From Thuidium tamariscinum (taxonomy: Eukaryota > Streptophyta > Bryopsida > Hypnales > Thuidiaceae): 64,000 nt of DNA. Within the stretch, counting starts at the first letter, position 1; each line of letters opens with the position of its first letter. The position numbers and the translations under genes are program-made. The notes under the pieces are model-generated. The model did no database searches. It had not been told where the DNA came from and worked only from the letters and a program-made list of their open reading frames with translations. The stretch lies in the NCBI GenBank assembly GCA_947034885.2, contig OX344752.2, forward strand, positions 2,666,001 through 2,730,000, read 5' to 3'. Below, piece after piece: positions 1 to 12,610 of the stretch.

Positions 1-105
1 GGAACAGACTTCTTCAGACAATTCTAGAGTTTTGCTCGAGAATATATAAGCTGCTGAAACGTGAACATTAAATAAGTGTCTGTGATTGTTGCTCGAAATT
101 GGCAG

Positions 106-2753
106 GGCTTGAGGTTGTGCTGGCTGACGGTTCGGTTGTGGACATATTGGGGACATTGATAAAAGACAATACTGGCTATGACATGAAGCAGCTCTTTATT
201 GGTAGCCATTACCACATCTTTTGCATTCAAGTTATAACTTCTTTGGCACTAATGCACACCACTTTCTAATAAGGGATAAACTCCAATACCTGATGAGATT
301 ATTTGTGTTCACTTGGCAATGCAGGGAGTGAAGGAACTTTGGGAGTGGTGACCAAAGTGTCGATATTAGTGCCTTCGAAGCTTGGGTCGGTCAACTCAGC
401 ATTCCTCGCGTGTGATGACTTTGTGAGCTGCCAGGTTAAACTCCATCTACCCTTTCGATCTCAAGATTGTGAACGACTTTAAATAGTACGCGGAAATATA
501 GAAGCTGATTTCTCTATTGTTCCTTCTTGATGCAGAAAGTATTGAAGGAAGCAAAGCTACAATTGGGTGAAATTCTATCAGCTTTTGAATTCATTGATCG
601 GCCTGCTCTTGACATTGTGCGTTTCTGGTATATTATATTCAGTGCAGAAAAGAAGTTTCTCGAAATCCGATGTTGTATGTAAATGGCCCTGTCACTGCAA
701 ATTGTTGCATTTCTTTGACGTTCAGTTCATCATTTCGATCCGCAATCATTGAAGCAGATAGAGATAGCACCGAGAAGCTTTTTCTGATGGGCTGTTACTT
801 ACTGACCTCGATTCTATGTGATGTAATTTTTGTTACTGGACAGGCTCTGACTCACTTGTCCGGAACAAGGGATCCTTTGCCGGATTCTTGGAAAAACTTC
901 TACCTATTGATAGAGACAACAGGCAGCAATGAATCTCATGACAAGTAAGACGATTTTCTTGTTATGATGCTTAGCATATGATTTGTAGCTCATGTGCGGT
1001 TTCTTGGAGGCTGATTTTTCAGACACTAAATCTGCGGGAGAAATATTGCTAGACACATGAGGATACATATTGCGAAACATGTGAAAAAACCAGAATAGAA
1101 ATGTATGAGGATATTGAAAACTTCCACTTCTCTGACTTTTTTTCAGAAATGAAATTAAGTGTAGGAGGTGACTGGCAGCATATATAGATTCATTTATTCA
1201 TCGGTTATTTTTTAGAGACTAAGTGGCTACGTGTTATATGTGGACCGCATTAGAGAGAAGCTGGATGCATTTTTAGAGAGCACCTTGGAGAAGGGCCTTG
1301 TTGCGGATGGCGTTGTTGCACAAGACATCAGCCAGGCAGCTTCATTTTGGCAATTAAGAGAGGTCAGTTAATACCTGATCCATTAGGGCGTCATCGTCTT
1401 GCACTTTGGTGCGTCTAGCTGCAGAGTTGAATATGACTGACATGCATTTTTGTTGATCTTCAGAGAAATATCTTTCGTTTGTATAAATATTCTACTTTTC
1501 TCTTGCCACTTGTATAGTGCTCTTTAACATTTTTTCACATACTTTGAGTACTTTCAGGGAATAGCAGAAGCTCTTGGAAAAGCTGGTGCTGTCTACAAAT
1601 ATGACTTCTCGTTAGCCCCAAAACACTTTTATAAAATAGTGGAAGATCTACGAGACCGACTTGGTGAGAGTACTTCCTTAGGTTGTTTGGGCTGCATGGG
1701 ATATGTCCCTCATTTTGCTTCTCTTTTGCTGTTTGGAATATTATTGAGAGGTTTTTTTGCCTTCCAGGAACTGCTGCGGTGGTGGTCGCCTTCGGTCACT
1801 TGGGGGACGGGAACATACACTTGAATATTTCTGCTCGAGAGTATGACGATCAGGTGATCTTGACTTTTCCATCTTCTATTGATGGCTGTATATATGTGAC
1901 ATTAGGTCTACTTTGCTGAGCGAAAATTGCTGAACGTGCATTAGATGGTACTGCTTGAGGAACAATTTGTGCTGTTGACTAAGTGAATTATTTTGCAATT
2001 CAGCTGCTGGAAAAAATTGAGCCGTACGTATTTGAATGGGTTGCTGAGCACAAGGGTAGCGTGAGTGCGGAGCACGGTCTTGGTGTGATGAAGCCCCATG
2101 CACTTCATTACAGCAAGTCGGCCGAAGCTGTAAGATACCAACAACCTGTAGTAGTGTTTTCACAGTCTTGTTTGATTTTAACCAGCACATTTACTATAGT
2201 AGTACGCAAAGTTATAAACTCTTTCCAAAATTTCAATTGAGAGAATAATTTTATACTGCTTTCAAGGCTTTATTCATCTTTTGGAGGTTTGAGAAATTTG
2301 GTCAAATGTGGAATTGGGAAGTTTTAAACATGTCTCGACTTTGTAACGACTTTCTGCCTCTCACACTTTGAATCCTCACAAGAACTGTATGGGTGACGTC
2401 CCTTTCAGTGTTATGACGTCTGTTAGCTGCCCTTATACGAGCAAGTGTACAGCCACTGCCGTCACCTACCAGCTTAAGAGGCTTATAGGAACATTTTAGA
2501 CTACTGATTTTTGATGAAATCCAACTAGTTCATAGCCATTTGATTTATACATTGCGTATGGGTTTTGCACAATGCATCTTGAGAGACTTTTGGTGTTAAA
2601 TGTGGCAATCTGCAGATAACGCTCATGAGAAAGTTCAAGACTCTCCTAGACCCAAAAGGCATACTCAACCCTTATAAAGTGCTTCCTAATTCCCTTCAAG
2701 CGGACTCAAAGTCTGCTTCAGCTAGGGCTGAAGAGGCGGCGGAAGTCTATTGA
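106..2753 (+). CDS. D2HGDH: D-2-hydroxyglutarate dehydrogenase, 3' part (5' end outside window)
   Basis: FAD enzyme, mitochondrial in other plants, that oxidises D-2-hydroxyglutarate to 2-oxoglutarate and passes electrons to ETF. Nine exons close in frame: 106-201, 325-434, 536-616, 844-944, 1254-1362, 1558-1663, 1768-1853, 2004-2129, 2616-2753; the stop is TGA at 2751-2753. All introns are GT-AG. They encode about 317 C-terminal residues. Recognisable blocks are [19 protein letters not shown] at the end of the FAD-binding domain, [51 protein letters not shown] and [14 protein letters not shown]. The His residues of HLGDGNIH and the Glu-His of AEHG correspond to metal-site residues of the human enzyme (established knowledge). 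The first visible exon starts inside a codon, so upstream exons with the start and targeting peptide lie outside. No broken exon is seen. Family assignment is very secure. Confidence 0.95.
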
Positions 2754-3475
2754 CAAAGAATGTAGAATTGGGGGCACCCCTTGTTTCTGGTTTAGGACGT
2801 GCACTCTCATCCTGAGGGTTACAGGTGCGTCTTCACTGCTACATATGCAAGATGCCATACTCTCTGAGTCATGTCAGGGTTTCCTCTCCAAGTTGCTCCA
2901 GGTGTTCATGGCCCTCTCTTGATGAACTTTGTGGAAGCCTAACCGATTTCAGTTTCAGTGTTGGTATGCATTCCATTCATATTCAGCTACAAAAACCTTC
3001 ACACAGATGCCAAGAAAGGATCCACACAAATGACAAGAAAGGATAATCATGTGCCACTGTTTGCCACACTTGAAGTTTCAATTTCAATTTTCAAATAGAG
3101 TACCAGTAACCAGTCATGTTGTGATGCATTGCAGGAGTGTAAATAGGGATGTTTGAGGAGCCATAAAGTTTAGCACAGGTAATCTCCTTTTGAAGAATAA
3201 TTTAAGAAACTTTTTATCTAGGAGATTGAATCTTCTTCTGGTATGGTCACTCACCATTGTACAAAATTCAAGGTGGTTACATATCATGTGCTATAATGCC
3301 ATTTGCGCATGTAGAAGTCCTATTCTCCAGTCGCTTATCATTGGTAGTTCCAGATTCTAGTTCTCACCAATGGATGGCATGGTCTTGAAATATTCATTGT
3401 GATCATTTGTATCTCCAGTTATCTACATAGTTTTGCCCCAGAATTTTGCTCTATTAGCTAGTCATTGGTGTATCC
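2754..3475. other. 3' flank of the dehydrogenase gene
   Basis: Presumed 3' untranslated region followed by AT-rich spacer. Only short open frames without recognisable domains are present. I see no further gene. Confidence 0.4.
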
Positions 3476-4099
3476 TTTACCCCTAAAGGGACAGGGTGTT
3501 GGACCATAACTTGTTTACTTGACAAGCTCTTGCAACAAGCATGAATCCTCATTTGCACGGAATAATTTTGATGATCGCCACTGTTGATATGAAATGAAAG
3601 AAGTTTATATTGCTTTCCTATGGAAAAAAGATCAGCAAAATTGCAAGATTGATGAAAGATGTTCGGTTAGGTGGAGATTTTGAAAATTGTGTTTATGAAA
3701 TTCGATTTTTCAATCAACTAGAGCACCACTAAAAAAAATCATTTAATATATATATTGAAATTAGAATGTTGAAATTAGAAGGTTCAAAAACTATGATCTT
3801 TTTCCCACAAGAACACATCATTATGATATTGATGTGTTCTTTTTTTCAAATCATTTTGAGGTGTGAATAAAAAGATATGAGGATGTCATAGTGAGCTATT
3901 TCTTTATTCCCTAGAATTCACTGAAAATCAAACATTGGATCATTTCTTGATTGGATTGCATTGTTGGATTCAACACAAAAAAACCATCTCAGGTCTCTTT
4001 ATTCATGGACAGTTAATATGAGTATGGTTCATCTTTCAAATTTTCTATTAATGTAGTTGCAGAAGCCACATGATGACCTTATGGTCATGTAGGGGTTAA
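3476..4099. mobile_element. Degenerate TTAA-flanked element with CCCCTA ends
   Basis: The left end reads TTTACCCCTAAAGGGAC at 3476. The right end reads ATGTAGGGGTTAA, ending at 4099. These are imperfect inverted ends of the family seen more clearly at 9133-10059 and 11358-12287. No coding capacity is visible. The left flank is TTTA instead of TTAA, so this is an old copy or a chance pairing of two ends. Confidence 0.4.
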
Positions 4100-5838
4100 T
4101 AGAACCAATTGAAATCTGCTTAGAAGGCCCAATTGTGTCTAAATTGGACAGTTCTTTACAGATGAAAAAATGCAATCATGCATGGAATGGAAGCATCATT
4201 ATTTGAGATTGACTTTACATAGATTTTGAAAACTCTGAAGAATCCGACTTCTGTTGCTTTGAAAGTGCAACTGATAAAATGTGTCTTGAAGTCTTCTTCC
4301 GGAAGGATTACTTTACTTTCAATGAATTTTCAAATTTTGTCTGGGGGTGACTTTTTGGTAAAAATTGACAATGATGACCAGTTTGTTCTTATCCTTTGTA
4401 TTTTGTACTTTATATCACCTTCATTGGTGGAATAAATGGTGGGTTTAGGTTGGGTTTTTTTAAACAAATGAAACCAGATTTCATTGCCATAGAAATAAGA
4501 TACAAGCCTGCCAACCACGTTGGGTTTAGGTTTAGGTTTAGGTTTATGAATAGGTTTATGTGGAATAAATGTCTCTGTGAAGAAGACTTATCTACTGTAG
4601 GAAGTAAGTTTAGGGTAGTCATGGCTTTTTTGTTGAGCTAAATTTTGCAAGAAAATCAAGTTGTGGTAGTGGATGGTTGGCTATTGCATAGCCTTCCACC
4701 AAAGAATATTCTTGTTTTGTGAAGGCTTTGTAGCTTATATTATTCTGCTCCAGAGGTGAATAACAGGTGTGCAGAACCGTTCGTGAGCAAAGTTGTTACT
4801 CCAACTTCGATCTTCTACTCTAAAAGCTACCAATTGTACCAATGAAGTAAAAGTTGATAAATGCTTTTGTAGGATTTCGATTCTACACGCTCATCGCAAT
4901 GGAAAGGCGTGATATAGCTCCTTCATGCTAATCAACTCTCAATCAAGTCTTATTTTCCCTTGTTCTTCTATGAAATCTAATTGCTAAAAGAAGTCTTGAC
5001 TACCTCTAACGTTCGACAATCTTTACAGCAGAATTGATTGTACAACCCAATAGAATTAATCATAAAGTATATGCAATGGGGGACCACAAGCCAAAATTTC
5101 AGAAAAACATGGGATAAAACTCCTTGAAGCATCAAAACTAAGGTCTAAAGGAGTTTGGTGTTGTAATTCTTTTCTGCTTTTCTCAATTGTACCTCCCTTT
5201 GATATCCCTTTTCAAACTCAATTGTCCTTTATAATTTACTCTAATATATCTAAATAATAATAAATTGATGCACTAGTAAAAAAAAGGCCTCTAGGCTCCA
5301 TGCTACAATATGAAAGATCCTCCTTTCCCTTTCACAAGACATTAAATCCTAACCATTGAAAGTGGGCCCAACAATGTAAATTTTGGATTCTCCAGATAAA
5401 AGTGACCTAAAATCCTATTTGGCTATGTCTAGGGTATGTTCTAAACCTCTTTTAACTAATTTGGGGTCTTTGATTGCAAATATGAATTCAAAATTTGCAA
5501 AAAATAAAATTTTCCTTCATTTTTCCTTAAGGTAAATCCATTTGTTGGGCTTACCTTTGATGGTAGGATTTAACACCTTGCTTCACTTTCTACTGCAAGT
5601 AATTGAGTAATAATCAAGGACAATGAAATCATGACACATGTTTGCAAACTTTACCAATTGAACTTTGATCTCTTATAACTTTTGCACACAAATTCAAATG
5701 TCATTCTTAGACTTGATCTAATTTTATTTAATACTAAATTGTGAAATGTCACTAAAAAGATTAGAATTTTGTAACATGTACAGTTGTTAAAGAATTTGTT
5801 TATATTTGAGTGATAATCCTTAAGCACAAAATGTTCTT
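4100..5838. other. AT-rich intergenic spacer with a telomere-like word run
   Basis: No gene or paired element recognised. A run of TTTAGG hexamers lies at 4521-4546. Short open frames here overlap that low-complexity tract and show no family resemblance. Confidence 0.5.
4521..4546 (+). repeat. Interstitial telomere-like TTTAGG repeat
   Basis: About four consecutive TTTAGG units follow a GG. This hexamer is one G short of the plant telomere unit TTTAGGG. A related GGGTTTAGGTTGGG lies at 4441-4454. Too short to indicate a former chromosome end by itself. Confidence 0.6.
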
Positions 5839-5848
5839 GTTAGTGAAA

Positions 5849-6086
5849 GAGGATTGCTATTATGTGAGCATAGAAGTTTCAGCCCGTGTACCTAAAAGAC
5901 TATACACCTATGATATAAGTGTCTATTTTATAGTAACCTTCTACATTAATAGTGCATATAGACTATAAATACATATATTATAAGTGTTTATGTTATAAAC
6001 AACTTCAATAGTTGCATGATACCTACTTTTATACATGCTCAAGGCTCACAAGCTCACTCTTTCATGCTCACATCCTAGCACCATTG
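5849..6086. mobile_element. MULE-like MITE, 238 bp, with 10-bp target duplication
   Basis: Flanked on both sides by GTTAGTGAAA (5839-5848 and 6087-6096), a 10-bp direct repeat that fits a target-site duplication. The ends are imperfect inverted repeats sharing TGCTA and TGTGAGC. The interior has no coding potential. Homologous along its whole length to 12611-12847 and sharing ends with 8020-8792. A 9-10 bp duplication is typical of Mutator-like elements, which is the reason for the class call. Confidence 0.75.
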
Positions 6087-6200
6087 GTTAGTGAAAGAGA
6101 GTGAAAAGAGAATAAAAAGTGGGAGTTTGAGAGCCAATTGGGTTCTATAAAATTCCCAACAATCTTGTCAATTCTACTTTGAGTTTGAAAGTTAGTGCTA

Positions 6201-6463
6201 AGGTAGGTACACCTAAAATAGCACTTGACCTTAAAGCGCCATCTACAATGTACATACATTTCCAAAATTAGTCATGTACACAGACTACAAATAGCACTTT
6301 CAAAAACAGACTTTGACCATTCATGACTTTTGCATACGATATCCAAATCCTTTGTTCTTTAGTGCATTGGAACATGCTTTCACTCACCAACAAGACTGTA
6401 TCAAAATCTGAACAGCATGATAACAGGAACTAGAATAAGTGGCACTTTTGGGTGTACCCACCT
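6201..6463 (+). mobile_element. TA-flanked MITE with AGGTAGGTACACC ends, copy 1
   Basis: 263 bp. The left end AGGTAGGTACACC follows TA; the right end GGGTGTACCCACCT is followed by AA (expected TA). The interior starts with the block GCACTTGACCTTAAAGCGCC and ends with GAATAAGTGGCAC. It matches the copies at 13499-13761, 52019-52275 and, inverted, 51728-52000. TA duplication suggests Tc1/mariner-type mobilisation. No open frame of interest. Confidence 0.85.
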
Positions 6464-8009
6464 AACCACCTTCCATGGACAAAGGCCTCTTCCAAGAGTC
6501 CATCACTCTCACTGAGGGACGTCTCAACCAAACATTCAGTCTTCAAAAAATGTTGGTCTCAATGGAATATGTCCGTTTGTTTCCAAAAAAAAAATGTTGG
6601 TCTGAACTTACATTTCATTTGCTTAAAAAATAAAATTGTTGGTCTGCATCAAAGTGGCAGAAATCTTGACAACGAGTCTATTCATGACAACCACTCTTCT
6701 GTGAAATTGAGAGCAAAAGTACACACAACAATAATGGAGAGTATGCTGTGTGGGCATCAACTGGTGGAAATCAGTGATCTCAAAACAGATTCAGGGTTTT
6801 TAGCCAAATGTTCATTTTTGGAAGATTTTTTAAAATTTATACAAAGGGCATGAAAAATTAAGTAGAAAATGAGCAAAATTTAGCCAGTTTTGGGATCACT
6901 GGTGGAAATGGGATGTGATAGCGGGGTCTAAAGATATCAAGATGAGCATGCCAATTTTCGCTTTGAGCCTCACGTTACACACAGATTGGTGTCATTTTAT
7001 ATATCAATGGTATATTTTGAGCTCATTGTAAGGGGCATGTAAAAAAGTATGATTTTCAAGTTCATTTTCTTTTTTTAATTCTTTGAGTGAAAAAAAGTAC
7101 GCTTGCCACATTGGCCTATACCAAGACTTCAGCAGTGAGCCCCTTTGCAACTGTAAAGAAATGGAAATAATTGAATTGGGAGCCCAACTCATTGGTGGTT
7201 TGGCCAGAGCACCAACTTCAGCCACCTGGTACACTTTGTCTAGATTGATGTGGATACACCATTGACTGGCATCAAGTGTGAGTTGACTTTCGGATGTCCA
7301 GCTCAGATTTCCAAGGTGTAAATTGTGTAAACATTGTGTAAGAGCAGCCCAATAGCAACACACTCAAATAACATGGTGAAGCAAATCAATGGAAGACATT
7401 CCTCTAACTTAGAAGATCAATGGTACATAAACTTTAGAAGGCAACTATGGCATGTTGCTGTGGGGCTATTCTTACCAACAAATGATCCTTCCCAGCACCT
7501 GGGAACGTATTGTGCTTTCCTAGATGTATATAGGATTATCAATTAACCCATTAACTCCTATAGGATATAGAGACCAGTCCTTATTTTAGTTTGTGAGAAA
7601 GTGACAGGATGGGGATCACTTAAAATTTGGTGAAGCACTGTATTTCTACATCCATCCATTTTTTGAACAAAAACACCCTTTTAATCATATTAATGCACTT
7701 TTTCATCCAAAATTGGCAATTTCATCTAGATTTTGAATAGAAGTGAAAATTTTATAGTGAAAAAATGTTATTTTTATCTAGTGAAAAGTAGAAATGTTTT
7801 TTGGAATAGTACAATCTGGCACCATAATGACATAAAAAAAGCATTGGTGGAAACCATACCTTGGCCTAAATTTGTAGTATTTCAAAGTTTTGTGTTGGTT
7901 CACATATATACAGGGCAAAACATGAAAATATGAACATCTTGGCAAATTTGTAGAGCAAATTATGAGATTATAAAATTAAATTAAAAAATAAAGGAAAAAA
8001 AAACTATCC
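6464..8009. other. AT-rich spacer, no gene recognised
   Basis: Open frames around 6452-6853 and 7004-7363 have no domain I recognise and are probably chance. A possible degenerate TTAACTCCTATAGGA end lies near 7551 with no identified partner. Confidence 0.4.
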
Positions 8010-8019
8010 CTAGACAAAG

Positions 8020-8792
8020 CGGGGTTGCTATTTTGTGAGCCTAAAAGCATAAGCTTGTGAGCTTGAGAGCCTATGAGCTTCTAATTTTTGGTGAAATTTT
8101 TAGTGATTTTTAGGATGTAGACCTATTATTGTGCTTTAGGAATTTAGGATTTTTATAGCTAGTAACTCCCTTGTGGAATTTGAAATTTGTGACTTTCAAA
8201 ACTCTTTTATTCAAAAAAAATTTCAATTTTTTTCAATTTTTCAATTTTCTTTTTGCAACTCCATCACCCTCCAAAACCTCTCTCAATATCAAGAAGCCCC
8301 ATAGAGGTAGACGGGCTTGGAGTCTCAAAACTTTTGTTTTTATTTCTTCAAATTTTTTATTTCTTTTTTTGTGACTTTGTCACCCTTGACACCCTTTTCT
8401 CAATATTGAGAGATCAATTAGGAGGTGATGGTTTTGTGAATTTATTTTTTTTAAATTTGCGACTCCATTAGCCTAAAAAACCCCTTGTTGGGTTTTGGAT
8501 TTAGGACCTCAAAAAAATTTAAAAATTTAAAAATTTGTTTTTGGAAAGTATTAAGAGGCCCTTTGGATAGTAAGATTTGAAATTTTAAAATATGTTAACC
8601 ACACTTCCATGGTCCTAGGTCCACAGTCATAGGGCTGAAATTTTACTATAAATAGAATTTTTTTAAATGATTTCGCTTTTTTCTCTTTTGGCTTAAAAAA
8701 TTCAAAGTTTTTTTGTTAATGCTTTGGGTTCACAAGGCTTATGCTCACAGCTCTCAAGCTTATGCTTTTAGGCTCACAAACTAACATCTTTG
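8020..8792. mobile_element. MULE-like non-autonomous element, 773 bp, with 10-bp target duplication
   Basis: Exact direct repeats CTAGACAAAG flank it (8010-8019 and 8793-8802). The left end reads GGGTTGCTATTTTGTGAGCC followed by TAAAAGCATAAGC. The right end is the inverse of a near copy (TGTTAGTTTGTGAGCC, then TAAAAGCATAAGC). The terminal repeats are about 40 bp and imperfect. The interior is A/T-rich and noncoding. The TGTGAGC motif ties it to the smaller elements at 5849 and 12611. Confidence 0.8.
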
Positions 8793-9132
8793 CTAGACAA
8801 AGAACATAGTCTATGTATTTATAGTCAATACAAGGATTTTTTCTCCATACTTTCTGAAAAAGTAAAAGTCTTTAAAAAATTATAGAGCATACTACGTACA
8901 TACTTCAATCCCATTTGAGTTTTTGGCATAGCAAATCAAATTTTCAAATCCTAAATCAAAATTGTAAAGAAAAGTTGTAAGGTATCCACATCATATGTTG
9001 CTCAGAAACATCCTAAAGGAGTTCAAGATTGAAAGAGGCATAAATGCAATAACACATTTTGTGACAATTCAATACTTCGAATTTGGATTTGTACATTGAT
9101 TTGCATATTTTCAACTGATCTTTTGTTTGTTC

Positions 9133-10059
9133 TTAACCCCTAAAGGATCATTGTCCCCTCGGGGGACAAAATGGATTTTGGACAAGTTTTTGTGACTTCA
9201 ATTTTTCGTGAAACTTTTTGAAACTTTCTCATAAGATAGAAAAAATGATTAGCTTCGTGGGAATATAAAATTTTTATTTCAATTAATGACCGGGAGCAAA
9301 AGTTATACCACAAAAAGCCCAAATTTTCATTCAGTGGGCAGAATTTTGTTTTTGCAAAAAGTCAAAATTTAATTTTTTAATTTTTTTCTAAAATAATATA
9401 TTTTTGCCTACATGTGAAGCTTTCATTCATTCTATTTGAACTTGTAATGAGAAAGTTATGGACAATCTTGTTTTTCGGGCAATCTAAACAATTTCTTGAA
9501 AAAATAACTTATAGGATTCATTTCTGAATGCAATTTTCACAATTTTTCAAAAAGAAATTGTTGGACAAGGTTATGTTTACTTGCTACAACAATCTCACCA
9601 TTGAGATTATTGTATTTCAATCCCATCTTAGAGTTATTAACCATTTAGTTTTTCTTTCAATCTTGAACCTACATCTACTTAACAATTTTTTAAAGAATGA
9701 AAATCAAGTGTTTTTTGTGTGAAATTTTTTTCCTATACTCTCAATTCAATTTTTCAACACAAAAAATTATAAATTCAAGGTATACAGTGCAAATTTTTTT
9801 TACAAATGCCAGTCAAAGTAATCTGAAATTGCAGACCACAGTTCAAAAAAACTTGCATTTCCAACTTTGAACACTGATATCTTCCAATCTATACAGTCAA
9901 ACTTCATGAAATTTTTACCACATGATCTCAATCAAGTTAAGTACAAGATCCTACTGTTAGAATTATGAAAACAAAATTGTTTTCTTGGGTGAATGCAACA
10001 AAAATAACAGTTTTGAGAGGTTTTTGACAAAAAAAAGGCCTTGGTCCTTTAGGGGTTAA
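9133..10059. mobile_element. TTAA-flanked element with CCCCTAAAGGA inverted ends, 927 bp
   Basis: The left end is TTAACCCCTAAAGGATCATT. The right end, read inverted, is TTAACCCCTAAAGGACCAAG, so about 15 bp are identical. TTAA target and CCC-starting ends fit piggyBac-type elements (established knowledge of that superfamily; the class here is inference). No transposase frame is visible, so it is non-autonomous. Internal sequence is shared with 10290-11090 and 59790-60540. Confidence 0.75.
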
Positions 10060-10236
10060 ACCTTACTATAAACTACATACCAACACAAAATTTCTTGATC
10101 TTTGTCCTGTTACATTCATTTCCAAATTTCCTACACCAATTCCCTTCAATACAATTTTAAATTCATTCTAAAATTCTAGCTACTAATGAAAAAGTGTCAA
10201 CTTTGACCTAAAAGCGGTCAATGAGACCTTTATGGC

Positions 10237-11100
10237 TTAACCTCTAGAGTTCCAAAGTTCCTTTGGGAACTCTTGGGATTTTAAGTAGGCTTATTTGACT
10301 TTATTTTTATAACTTTATTTTCAAAATTCTTTTTAAGATAGAAAATCACATTAATTTTCTTAGAATATTATTTTTATTTCAATCAACATTTGGAAGCAAA
10401 AGTTTTGCCATCCTAAGTCCAAAAAGCAATTCAAGGGGTAGTACAATAAATTAAAATTAAAAATCATATTTTGGGGGATTTTTTATTTTTTATTATCTTT
10501 CACAAATTATATTTTTCTTTTGCATTTGAATCTTTGATTCATTGTATTTGGGATAGTGATGAGAAAGTTATGAAAAATCTTGTTTTTGAACAATCTATTG
10601 AAAAAATAACTTATAGTATTCATTTTTTTAAGCAATCTCCACCATTTTTTAAAAGACTTGTTAGACAAAGTTAAGTTTTCTTGCTGGGACAATGTCATTG
10701 CTAGGATTAGTGTACATATTTCAAATTCATCCTAGAGCTATTAACTATTTAGTTTTTGAGTCAATCTCATACCTACTTCCATTAATACATTTTCCTCAAA
10801 ATGAAGATCGACACTTTTCTTTTGAATTTTTTTCCCATGACTTAATTTCAACTCAATTTTTTAACACAAGCTATTTGAAAATCAAAATCAATAATGCAAA
10901 AAAATTTAAGTTAAGAAGATTCAAAGTCAAGAATATCTAGTAGAGCAACCGGTAAAATAATTTTTTTCTATTTTAAATGTAATTATCTTGCAATCTATAT
11001 GGCCAAAGTTTTTAAAGTTCTTATATATTTTCTAATAGTAATTTAGTGTAAGATCCCATTGTTAGATATAGAAAAAAAACCTTTTTGAAATTGTTATCCT
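10237..11100. mobile_element. Related TTAA element, left end only
   Basis: Begins TTAACCTCTAGAGTTCC at 10237. From about 10290 to 11090 it follows the interior of the 9133-10059 element in the same order and orientation. No clean right terminus found, so it is probably truncated. Noncoding. Confidence 0.5.
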
Positions 11101-11357
11101 CTTTGTAATTAAAATGAAAATTTTGATTGTTTTTTTGAGGAAAAACAAACAAAAGATTGGAATTGGTTGAAGAGCAATACAAAAAAAATTGTTCATCGTT
11201 AAAGCCCCCTTTTCAAGGATGAAAAAGGGACCCATAACTCATTGGTAAACAATATTACATGAAGTGATGAAATAATTTACTTTCAAAGTCATGGACATTA
11301 TGAAACATCATCTTTATTCATCCAAATGTGGTAATGTTATACTCCTTTAAATTTCTA

Positions 11358-12287
11358 TTAACCCCTAAAGGACTAACATGGTTTTAACAATGGAGGTTTT
11401 CAATCAGTTCTACCACTTTGATACTTTTTTGCACATATATGTAATTAAATTTTTTAATTTTAATCGTACAAAAGTAAAGATTAATATATCTAGTATGCAT
11501 GGAATTAATTGTAGAAAATGTTACCCGTTAGATCTTTAGATTATAACAATTTTTAACGATCAACTTCATAGACAAAAAATGCAATTTTTGGAGAAAAAAA
11601 TTTATAAAAGATGAATAAAGATTTTTTAATCTCCTAGAAAATTTTATTTGGAGTCCAAAGCAAATGTAGTATTTTTATATTAAAAAATTAAAAAAATAGA
11701 AAACTCCCTCAAATTTGTACACATTTCCAAACAGGAAGGCTAGAAAGTCAAATCTAAGCAAATTGGATCCTACAAAATTCTTAAGAGAATTTAGATGGAT
11801 AAATTTTTTTAATTCAACAAATATTTTTATTATCAAATTTTTTGGAACATCTCAAAAAAATTTGGAACCATTTTAATTATTTTGTATTGTTAATTACATT
11901 AGATTGAGCCTTTTATTTTTGAAATTGTTAAAAACAAAAAATTGAATGTTTTTTCCAAATTTTTTTTTTTGTGTGGATTATAGAATAGAAATATATAAGA
12001 AAATGGTTTTCTTTTCCATCTCTACTGCTCTTTTCATGAAAAAACATTATTTTTGCTCCCTTTTCCTACTAGACTACATTCTCGACTACATTTCCTAAAT
12101 GAGTTTTTAACTACCTCTCACATTCAAAATGAGAAAATCAGAAAATGAAAAAAGTATCTAAACTTCTTTTTTTACAAGATCTTAAGCTTACAAAATATTG
12201 AGATTTGTTTCACCCTTTCAAGAAATTGCCATTGAAAACTTTGAAGAAGACACATTGATTGTGTCTTCTTAGTCCTTTAGGGGTTAA
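11358..12287. mobile_element. TTAA-flanked element with CCCCTAAAGGACTAA ends, 930 bp
   Basis: The left end is TTAACCCCTAAAGGACTAAC. The right end, read inverted, is TTAACCCCTAAAGGACTAAG: 19 of 20 positions identical, making this the cleanest pair of this family in the window. The interior is AT-rich and noncoding, and its similarity to the 9133 element is limited to the ends as far as I can see by eye. Confidence 0.8.
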
Positions 12288-12610
12288 GGTGAATCTTGGT
12301 AAGTTCATCCATTCAAATTTGTAAAATATTCTAATTCTTTCTTCCAAAATAATTTATCATAAGAAAATTGTTGCAAATAAAATCCCTAATTAAGGGATTT
12401 ATATCATTATATATAGGGATTTTTCAATGACTGTTGATTTGGGGGACAAAATTGAAATAATTGTACTAAATATTCTCCAATTCGTAATGAATAATATTAT
12501 AAAGATTTATCAAAAGAATTCAATGAAGGTAAGTTGATTTTGTCATGTAAGGGTGAATGTTCCTAAATTAGAATGAATAAATGATGTTTTGTCCAAAATT
12601 TGCAATTTTT

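Noticed and set aside
6452-6853. 133-codon frame in the desert
   Set aside because: Overlaps the end of a MITE, contains poly-A-like tracts and no domain.
7004-7363. 119-codon minus frame with Cys/Trp-rich sequence
   Set aside because: No family resemblance and no splice context; could be a degraded coding fragment but nothing supports that.
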